From contig DVNA01000031.1 of assembly GCA_018714665.1 (NCBI GenBank), positions 1-8,642 of the forward strand: a DNA stretch of 8,642 bases, in the 5' to 3' direction. Positions within the stretch are counted from its first letter, which is position 1. Each line of letters begins with the position of its first letter. The notes under the pieces were generated by a model, which saw only the letters and a program-made list of their open reading frames with translations, was not told the DNA's origin and searched no databases. Source of the stretch: Candidatus Gallibacteroides avistercoris (GTDB lineage: Bacteria; Bacteroidota; Bacteroidia; Bacteroidales; CHK158-818). Made by a program: the position numbers and the translations under genes. Below, piece after piece: positions 1 through 5,783 of the stretch.

Positions 1-20
1 GTAGAAAAATCAAATATTTT

Positions 21-584
21 ATGAAAAAGTTATTATCTGTATGGATAATTGTAGTAGGTGCGGTTATCCTTTCATCTTGTGGATCATCTAAAACGACAAC
101 AAGCAAAAAAGTTAAAGTCGAGCAAAACGAATGTGAAGTATTGGCGCTTGAAGCTCCCGAGAAAAGAGCTTATGGAACAGCTTCCAGTCATAAATTGCAA
201 TTTGCCAAGGATCAGGCGGCTGTATATGCACGTATGGAGTTGTCGCGTATCGTAGCTGCCGGAGTAAAGGCCGGTTCAAAAGTTTATGACCAACAGTATG
301 AGAATCAGACAGCAATAGAGAATAAAGGTAAGGTAGAGCAATTGGGTATGGTTATTGCCGAAAATGAACTGAAAAATAGCCGTATTGTTTGTTCTAATGC
401 GTATGAGATTCCCGATCGTAATCTGTACGAAGCCCATGTTTGTGTAGAGATGCCCGGTAATATAGCCGATAAGATTGCTGAAAAAATATCCGAAGACGAA
501 AAACTTCGTATCGATTTTGACGAAGCTCGTTTCAAGAAAGAGTTTGAAGCCGAGTTGGCCAAATATAAAAAAGAAAATCAATAA
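21..584 (+). CDS. LPP20-like lipoprotein
   Basis: This encodes a 187-residue exported lipoprotein. Residues 1-20 form a signal peptide with a basic start, a hydrophobic core and an LSSC lipobox, so Cys20 should be acylated. The residues after the cysteine (GSSKTTTSKK) lack the acidic surface-export signal seen in the two lipoproteins downstream, which suggests it stays in the periplasm; that is inference. Residues about 50-150 resemble the LPP20/FlgT-like lipoprotein domain: a YGTA segment, a helix with AKDQAAVYARMELSRIV, and a later strand with YEAHVCVEMP. The C-terminal 40 residues are charged and probably helical. The start at 21 is chosen because the signal peptide begins there. Only 4 bp separate its stop from the next gene, so the two are probably cotranscribed. 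The molecular function is unknown; the family call rests on pattern recognition alone. Confidence 0.8.
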   Translation: MKKLLSVWIIVVGAVILSSCGSSKTTTSKKVKVEQNECEVLALEAPEKRAYGTASSHKLQFAKDQAAVYARMELSRIVAAGVKAGSKVYDQQYENQTAIENKGKVEQLGMVIAENELKNSRIVCSNAYEIPDRNLYEAHVCVEMPGNIADKIAEKISEDEKLRIDFDEARFKKEFEAELAKYKKENQ

Positions 585-588
585 AAAT

Positions 589-1482
589 ATGGTTACGATG
601 AATCGTATCGTTGTCCGGAGAATCGTATTATTGTTTCTCTCTCTTATTGCTGTACCCGTCTGTTTGTCGGCCCAAAAGCGTTCCGATCCGCTAAAACCCA
701 AGTGGTTGACACAGAAATTGCCTGAGGCTAAAACGCCGTTATATTCGCTGGTTCGTACCATAGGAGAAGGGCGTAATCTAAGCGAGGCCCGTCAAAGTTG
801 CATGAAAGACCTGACCGATTTCTTGGAGCATAATCGGGGTATCACCGTTAGCAGTACGCTCTCTGGGCGGGAGACCGTTCGCGATGACCAGGATTCGCAT
901 ATCCAGACACAGTATTCGTTCGAGTATAAAGAAGATGGACGTACGTTCAGCATCGATTCCCGGAAAATAGATGAATATTGGACATACAAGGACGGTAATT
1001 ACCGTTGTAATGTACTTTATGCCGTAGCAAACAAGGAGGGGGGCGATACCAATTGCGACGATATCTCGGTCTCTACCCGTTACGGGGCACGAGGTTTTGT
1101 CCGTTCCTTAGTCATTCCAGGATGGGGACAGATGTACAAAGGTAGTTACCTGAAAGGGGGCTTGATATTGGGTGGAGAGGCCGCATTTGTTGCAGGCATT
1201 ATCGCCGCCGAGAATCTGAGAGCGTCTTATAGGAAAAAGATGAAAGAACAACCTCAGCATATAAAGACATACAATACCAAGGCCGATAATTGTGAAAATA
1301 TCCGGAATATCTGTATCGGTGGGGCTGCCGCCTTGTACGTTTACAATCTTATCGATGCCATAGCAGCCAATGGGGCAAAACGGGTAATCATAAAAAAGAA
1401 AAATAGTAATTTATCTATCAACCCCATCTCTTCTCCGTTTTGTAACGGAGTGAATATGGCGTATCAATTTAATTCAAAGTAA
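589..1482 (+). CDS. exported protein with LPP20-like N-domain and DUF5683-like membrane domain
   Basis: This encodes about 297 residues. The reading frame is open back to 475, but the first 38 codons overlap the preceding lipoprotein gene and are lysine-rich rather than signal-like. ATG at 589, or ATG at 598, instead begins a good signal peptide (hydrophobic IVLLFLSLIAVPVCLSA, likely cleaved before or after Gln29). Residues about 50-160 resemble the upstream protein in layout: an IGEGRNLSEARQSCMKDL helix, then a strand-rich part ending in YRCNVLYAV. Residues 176-181 are IPGWGQ, followed by MYKGSYLKGG, the hallmark of DUF5683-type Bacteroidota proteins. Two hydrophobic segments follow at about 191-209 and 239-260, so the C-terminal half probably sits in a membrane. 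The role is unknown. Choice between the 589 and 598 starts is unresolved. Confidence 0.8.
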   Translation: MVTMNRIVVRRIVLLFLSLIAVPVCLSAQKRSDPLKPKWLTQKLPEAKTPLYSLVRTIGEGRNLSEARQSCMKDLTDFLEHNRGITVSSTLSGRETVRDDQDSHIQTQYSFEYKEDGRTFSIDSRKIDEYWTYKDGNYRCNVLYAVANKEGGDTNCDDISVSTRYGARGFVRSLVIPGWGQMYKGSYLKGGLILGGEAAFVAGIIAAENLRASYRKKMKEQPQHIKTYNTKADNCENIRNICIGGAAALYVYNLIDAIAANGAKRVIIKKKNSNLSINPISSPFCNGVNMAYQFNSK

Positions 1483-1510
1483 TACAATAATAGCAGCATA
1501 GATCTGGGAA

Positions 1511-1527
1511 CGGATAGAAAATATCCG
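1511..1527 (+). other. short perfect inverted repeat between genes
   Basis: CGGATA at 1511-1516 pairs with TATCCG at 1522-1527 around a 5-nt loop. It lies 29 bp after the stop of the DUF5683-like gene. No T run follows, so it is not a convincing terminator by itself. Its left part shares the ten bases CGGATAGAAA with the hairpin region at 5661-5670. Confidence 0.4.
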
Positions 1528-1531
1528 ACGG

Positions 1532-1587
1532 ATGTATCTCTCGCCATGAAGGGTAAAAGCTTGTTATGACGAGAGAAATACATTTTT
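1532..1587 (+). terminator. candidate intrinsic terminator
   Basis: ATGTATCTCTCG (1532-1543) is complementary to CGAGAG-AA-ATACAT (1570-1583), giving a 12-bp stem with a 2-nt bulge and a 26-nt loop. TTTT follows at 1584-1587. The position between the two-gene unit ending at 1482 and the lipoprotein gene starting at 1621 fits a terminator. The long loop and short T run make it weak, and it could instead be a leader structure for the downstream gene. Confidence 0.4.
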
Positions 1588-1620
1588 CGTGAAAGATTTA
1601 GCTCACAAAAATAAAAAAAT

Positions 1621-4497
1621 ATGAAAAGAATTGTCTCATTATGCTTATTTTGCGCAACGTTTTTGATTTTTTCCGGTTGTGCCAAGGATGAGGAAGATGT
1701 TACTGGTAGCATCTATGGTATTGTCTCCGATGCAGCCACCGGAGAACCTGTCAGTTCGGCAAACGTCTCGTTGAGTCCCAGCGGAAAATCTGTTGTTACC
1801 GGTGACGATGGCCGTTACGAGTTTCCCGGATTGACCCCGGGACAATATACCGTCCAAGTAACCAAAAACGAATACGAAAGCAATACCAAACAGATTACTG
1901 TCGTAGCAGGCGAACAAGCTTCCGGCGACATAACGTTGCAACAGGCAAGCTCACAACTGAAACTAACCAATAACTCGTTGAATTTCGGGAAATATTGGAG
2001 TACGTTATCGTTCGGCGTAGGTAATGCCGGAATAACGGGCAGTATAGAATGGCGCATCTCTGCCGGAGAAGTAGATTGGATAAGTGTAACGCCGTTGTCC
2101 GGATCAACGGAAACCGGCAAGACCACCGAAGTAATTGTCAGCGTATTGCGCGATAAAGTATCCGGTCCGGCCAATGGAATCATAACCATCAGCGACGAAG
2201 GCGGTTCGTTACCCATTTACGTAACCGTCAATCAAGAAGTGGAAGAAGAACCGGACAAGCACTATGTAGCTGTCGCTCCGGAAGAGGTTGTACTTACCGC
2301 TCAACAAAAAGAGGTCAAGATTTACTCGTATAATGGAACCACCAGTTACGAGATGTTTGTAAAAGAAGCAGATGTTACGTGGTTGAGTTTTACAAAACCG
2401 CAGGGCACCATACCTTCGTATAATGCCGAAACACCTACCACAGCCATCACCGTAGGTTTTATCGCCGACCTTTCCGGGTTATCGGCAGGCGAATACCGTT
2501 GTACGGCTGTTCTTCGTACCGATATGGGAGAATTGGAGATACCGGTACGACTGACAACAGATGGGAGTGGAGCCGTAAACGATTTTGACGAAAAATTTTG
2601 GAATTTCTGTCTCTCCAATTACGATACCAATCAAGACGGATTGCTGTCAGACGAAGAGATAGCAGCAGTAACGGAAATAGACTGTTCAGGACAAGAACTT
2701 ACCTCTTTACAAGGCATAGAACGATTTGAGAATCTGACGAGTTTAGATTGTTCCGAGAATTTTCTTACCACATTGGATGTAAGTAACAATACGAAATTAT
2801 CGATTTTAAATTGTGGTTATAATCAAATATCCACACTGGATGTAACCGCAAATACGGCTTTGCAAGTTTTGAATTGTAGAGAAAATAAGCTTACCGCATT
2901 AAATTTGGATAATCCGCTGTTAACAGAGTTGCTTTGTTCTGAAAATTATGAAATGACATCGATGGATGTGTCCAAACTCCCGGCATTACAAACGTTGAGT
3001 TGTGGAAACAATTATTCGTTAGGTTCTCTTGATGTAAGTAATAATCCGGAATTAAAAGATTTGGGCTGTTGGAATAATAATCTTACTACTTTGGATTTAC
3101 ACAATAACGAGAAATTGGAATACTTGTATTGTGGAACAAATAATATAACCACACTCGATTTAAGTAAGAATAAAATTTTAAGCTCCCTAGAATGTTCAGG
3201 TTTACCGTTGACAACGCTTGATGTTAGTGAGAATGTAGAATTGAAATCTTTACTGTGTGGTTCTACTGGCCTGACTGTTTTGGATATTCGTTCAAATACG
3301 AAACTGCAAGAAGTAGATTGTTCGCAATGCGAGTCGTTATCAACAGTTTATGTGTTTGATAATTATACCTCGACTTGTATGCTCTCGGTTCCTTCCACTA
3401 CTCAAATAGTAGAAGGCGGTGATGGAAATGACGCAGGAGGTATTTCTGCCAATGAAATGTCAACGATTTTTCCTGATGCAAATTTTCGGACTTATATTTT
3501 GTCTAATTTCGATGCGGATGCCGATGGAGCCCTCTCCGATACAGAAATTACAGCGGTTACTAAGATCGAGTGTTCAACTATGTCTATTTCTTCGTTGAAA
3601 GGCGTTGAAGTTTTTTTGAATTTACAAGAGTTGGATTGCACCGGAAATAGTCTGCAAGAGTTGGATTTAAGTACAAATACAGCCCTGACCTGGTTGGCAT
3701 GTAACGTAAATCAACTATCATCTCTCAATATAAGTAACTGCCAGAATCTATCTACGCTCAGTTGTGGATATAATCCGCTGCTCACACTCGATATATCTCA
3801 AAATACCGCTTTGACCTGGTTGAAATGTACAAGCAGTCAGTTGTCAGAGTTGGATGTCAGTAGAAATACGGAATTGACATATCTTGATTGTGATCAAAAT
3901 CAGCTGAGTACTCTCGATGTGAGTAGAAATACAAAATTGGAATTGTGTAATTTTAGTCAGAACCAGTTAACCTCATTGACTCTGGGAGAGAATCCCAATT
4001 TGAGAAACCTTGATTGCAGAATGAACTCGTTGCCACATTTGGATGTAAGCGGTTGTCCTTCACTATCCTATTTGGGTTGTAATAACAATCAATTATCAAC
4101 TATTGACATAAGTAACAATTCTTTATTGTCGTTTTTGTATTGTTCTAACAACAATCTGTCCACGTTGGATATCCAAACTAACACAGCTTTGCAAAGTTTG
4201 AATTGTTCGTCTAATCAGATTTCAGTATTGGACATAAATCAAAATACGGCATTAAGGGAATTGGATTGTTCTTCTAATCTGATAACTGTTTTAGATGTAA
4301 GTTTGAATACGGTATTGAGTCGTTTGTATTGTCAAAATAATCAACTCTCTTCTTTGGATATTAGTAATAATAAACAATTATTGGACCTTTCTTGTCTCAA
4401 TAATGAATCTTTATCAACTATTTATGTATTCCCAGATTATGAAACTACCTGTACCATATCTAAACCGGAGAGCACGCAAATAATAGAAAGAGAATAA
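1621..4497 (+). CDS. surface lipoprotein with BACON-like domains and two EF-hand/LRR cassettes
   Basis: This encodes 958 residues. The signal peptide ends in the lipobox FSGC (Cys20). The following AKDEED matches the Bacteroidota type of lipoprotein export signal, so the protein is probably displayed on the cell surface. Domains in order: carboxypeptidase-regulatory-like beta domain (about 29-105), BACON-like domain (about 113-206), and a second BACON-like domain (about 213-315). Then comes cassette 1, with an EF-hand-like loop at 335-346 (D335, N337, D339, G340, S343, E346), nine LRR units of 20-22 residues (373-562), and a cap at about 571-600. Cassette 2 has an EF-hand-like loop at 631-642 (D631, D633, D635, G636, S639, E642), twelve LRR units of exactly 21 residues (669-920), and a cap at 929-958. 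Such folds bind proteins or glycans, but the ligand is unknown. It is 31 bp upstream of a paralogue sharing its first 205 residues. G+C falls markedly where the LRR part begins. Confidence 0.9.
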   Translation: MKRIVSLCLFCATFLIFSGCAKDEEDVTGSIYGIVSDAATGEPVSSANVSLSPSGKSVVTGDDGRYEFPGLTPGQYTVQVTKNEYESNTKQITVVAGEQASGDITLQQASSQLKLTNNSLNFGKYWSTLSFGVGNAGITGSIEWRISAGEVDWISVTPLSGSTETGKTTEVIVSVLRDKVSGPANGIITISDEGGSLPIYVTVNQEVEEEPDKHYVAVAPEEVVLTAQQKEVKIYSYNGTTSYEMFVKEADVTWLSFTKPQGTIPSYNAETPTTAITVGFIADLSGLSAGEYRCTAVLRTDMGELEIPVRLTTDGSGAVNDFDEKFWNFCLSNYDTNQDGLLSDEEIAAVTEIDCSGQELTSLQGIERFENLTSLDCSENFLTTLDVSNNTKLSILNCGYNQISTLDVTANTALQVLNCRENKLTALNLDNPLLTELLCSENYEMTSMDVSKLPALQTLSCGNNYSLGSLDVSNNPELKDLGCWNNNLTTLDLHNNEKLEYLYCGTNNITTLDLSKNKILSSLECSGLPLTTLDVSENVELKSLLCGSTGLTVLDIRSNTKLQEVDCSQCESLSTVYVFDNYTSTCMLSVPSTTQIVEGGDGNDAGGISANEMSTIFPDANFRTYILSNFDADADGALSDTEITAVTKIECSTMSISSLKGVEVFLNLQELDCTGNSLQELDLSTNTALTWLACNVNQLSSLNISNCQNLSTLSCGYNPLLTLDISQNTALTWLKCTSSQLSELDVSRNTELTYLDCDQNQLSTLDVSRNTKLELCNFSQNQLTSLTLGENPNLRNLDCRMNSLPHLDVSGCPSLSYLGCNNNQLSTIDISNNSLLSFLYCSNNNLSTLDIQTNTALQSLNCSSNQISVLDINQNTALRELDCSSNLITVLDVSLNTVLSRLYCQNNQLSSLDISNNKQLLDLSCLNNESLSTIYVFPDYETTCTISKPESTQIIERE
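2737..3330 (+). repeat. LRR array 1 (nine units of about 63 bp)
   Basis: The array is in-frame within the 958-residue lipoprotein, residues 373-570. Units follow the pattern xxLxCxxNxLxxLDVSxNxxL. Lengths in order are 21, 21, 20, 22, 22, 21, 21, 21 and 21 residues, followed by a partial unit (QEVDCSQC) leading into the cap. Every unit keeps Cys at its fifth position. Units 3 to 5 contain single-residue insertions or deletions, so this array is more diverged than array 2. Confidence 0.9.
3625..4404 (+). repeat. LRR array 2 (twelve exact 63-bp units plus a partial unit)
   Basis: These are residues 669-928 of the same protein. Twelve consecutive units, each exactly 21 codons, begin at 3625, 3688, 3751, 3814, 3877, 3940, 4003, 4066, 4129, 4192, 4255 and 4318. 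A partial unit at 4381-4404 leads into the cap. Cys is at the fifth position in eleven of the twelve units and in the partial unit. The sixth unit (ELCNFSQNQL) has its Cys at position 3 and Phe at position 5. Some units are close DNA copies, for example the two encoding TALTWL before positions 3700 and 3826. Confidence 0.92.
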
Positions 4498-4528
4498 GGT
4501 AACGATTTACAGATAATAAAGAAAAAAG

Positions 4529-5629
4529 ATGAAACAAAAATTTTTAGTATTGTGTTTGTTTTGCGCAACGGTTATCGCTTTTACCGGCTGTGCCAAAGAT
4601 GAGGAAGATGTTACCGGCAGCATCTATGGTATTGTAACCGATGCCGATAACGGCGAGCCAATAAAATCGGCTAATGTATCGTTGAATCCTGGTGGGAGAT
4701 CTACCGTTACGGGAACCGATGGCCGCTATGAGTTCTTGGATTTGCAACCGGGACAATATACGGTACAGGTTGTTAAGAGCGGGTATGAAAGTAATACCAA
4801 GCGTATTACCGTGGAAGTAGGTAAAACCGCTTCGGGTGATATGGTATTATCAAAAGCCTCTTCTAAATTAAAATTGAATACCAATACGTTGAATTTTGGA
4901 TCAGGACAAACATCCCTTTCATTTAATATCTCAAATATCGGGACTACCGGTTCTATTAATTGGAGTATATCTTCGGCTTTGGACTGGATTCAAATTTCCC
5001 CCCTTTCAGGAACTACGGCAACAGGAAAAACTTCGGAAGTTGTCGTAACGTTGTTGCGTGATCAGATAACGGGGCCGGTAAGTGGCATTATAACCGTTAT
5101 AGCAGACGGTGAGTCATTACCGGTAACGATTTCTGCCGGTATGCCTTCGTCGGGAGATGAAGATTTGGATGGTTCCCAGGGCGGTGATGTTAGTACTGGA
5201 ACGTTCTCCGGTACGGTAACAGGGCCTCGTCCGGGCCTGGATGTTCAATTGACAGGGGTATCTAAAAGTAATGGCGTTTTGACCGTTAATTTTACCATCC
5301 AGAACAATGAAACGTTTGACATTTATCAATTGGCAGTAAGGCATAATTGGGACGAACAATTTGCAGCCTATGACAATGAAGGGAATACATATAACAGTAC
5401 AAATGTACAAGAATTGAAATTGGGGAATGAGGTGAGTGCAGGATATTCTTTTGATGTAAGATTAGGATTACCTCAGGGCGTAAGATTGAGTTGTAGTTTG
5501 AAAATAAAAGGAGTACCCGATACGGTAACAGAATTTACCAATATTACACTGCCTTGTCTTTATTATAATCAGTCTCCTGCGGTTACATACGATCAGAAAA
5601 AAATTGTATTTAAGAATTTGACATGGTAA
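4529..5629 (+). CDS. paralogous surface lipoprotein with BACON-like domain and C-terminal Ig-like domain
   Basis: This encodes 366 residues. The signal peptide has lipobox FTGC (Cys21), followed by the same AKDEED surface-export-like signal as its upstream neighbour. Residues 30-105 are a carboxypeptidase-regulatory-like beta domain and about 113-206 a BACON-like domain. By eye, roughly three quarters of residues 21-106 are identical to the upstream paralogue. After an acidic, glycine/serine-rich linker (about 207-225), the C-terminus differs entirely. It is a beta-rich domain of about 140 residues with VLTVNFTIQNNE, YDNEGNTYNS and a late VTEFTNITLPC strand, reminiscent of DUF4352-like Ig folds, though I cannot assign it firmly. 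No catalytic motif is visible. It lies 31 bp after the LRR lipoprotein gene, so the two are probably one operon. A surface binding role is inferred. Confidence 0.87.
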   Translation: MKQKFLVLCLFCATVIAFTGCAKDEEDVTGSIYGIVTDADNGEPIKSANVSLNPGGRSTVTGTDGRYEFLDLQPGQYTVQVVKSGYESNTKRITVEVGKTASGDMVLSKASSKLKLNTNTLNFGSGQTSLSFNISNIGTTGSINWSISSALDWIQISPLSGTTATGKTSEVVVTLLRDQITGPVSGIITVIADGESLPVTISAGMPSSGDEDLDGSQGGDVSTGTFSGTVTGPRPGLDVQLTGVSKSNGVLTVNFTIQNNETFDIYQLAVRHNWDEQFAAYDNEGNTYNSTNVQELKLGNEVSAGYSFDVRLGLPQGVRLSCSLKIKGVPDTVTEFTNITLPCLYYNQSPAVTYDQKKIVFKNLTW

Positions 5630-5650
5630 AAAGTCTCGAATCTTTCTTCA

Positions 5651-5690
5651 AGAGTCGTGTCGGATAGAAATGTTCGGTACGGCTCTATCC
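5651..5690 (+). terminator. hairpin region after the lipoprotein pair, possible terminator
   Basis: Two alternative stems can form. Stem A pairs AGAGTCGTGTCG (5651-5662) with CGGTACGGCTCT (5675-5686), 12 pairs of which three are G-U in RNA. Stem B pairs GGATAGA (5662-5668) with TCTATCC (5684-5690), seven perfect pairs. They share bases and cannot form together. What follows is TATTTGT, a poor U tract. Its place 22 bp after the stop codon fits a terminator for the lipoprotein operon. Confidence 0.4.
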
Positions 5691-5760
5691 TATTTGTAGG
5701 CGTTGTTGTCGGTATGGATATTGAATATGTATTGGGAATTAGACGAGGTTTTTAGGAGTT

Positions 5761-5768
5761 TATATTTT
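5761..5768 (+). promoter_or_regulatory. weak candidate -7 element of Bacteroidota type
   Basis: TATATTTT matches seven of eight positions of the TAnnTTTG element. It sits 15 bp before the ATG at 5784. The nearest upstream TTG (5732-5734) is further away than usual. Placement after a probable terminator supports a promoter here, but the match is weak. Confidence 0.25.
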
Positions 5769-5783
5769 CAAAAAGCGCATATT

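Noticed and set aside
475..588. Upstream extension of the DUF5683-like gene
   Set aside because: These 38 codons overlap the preceding lipoprotein gene and would put a lysine-rich stretch before a clear signal peptide.
276..761. Open minus-strand frame of 161 codons opposite the LPP20-like gene
   Set aside because: It lies antisense to two well-supported genes, has no recognisable domain and its composition mirrors the sense strand.
3611..3617. Run of seven T within the LRR lipoprotein gene as a phase-variation tract
   Set aside because: Seven bases is short for slippage-based switching and the frame is intact; nothing else points to phase variation.
2737..4404. Regular 63-bp repeats as a CRISPR-like or non-coding tandem array
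   Set aside because: The period equals 21 codons, the frame is continuous, and the conserved positions are those of leucine-rich repeats.
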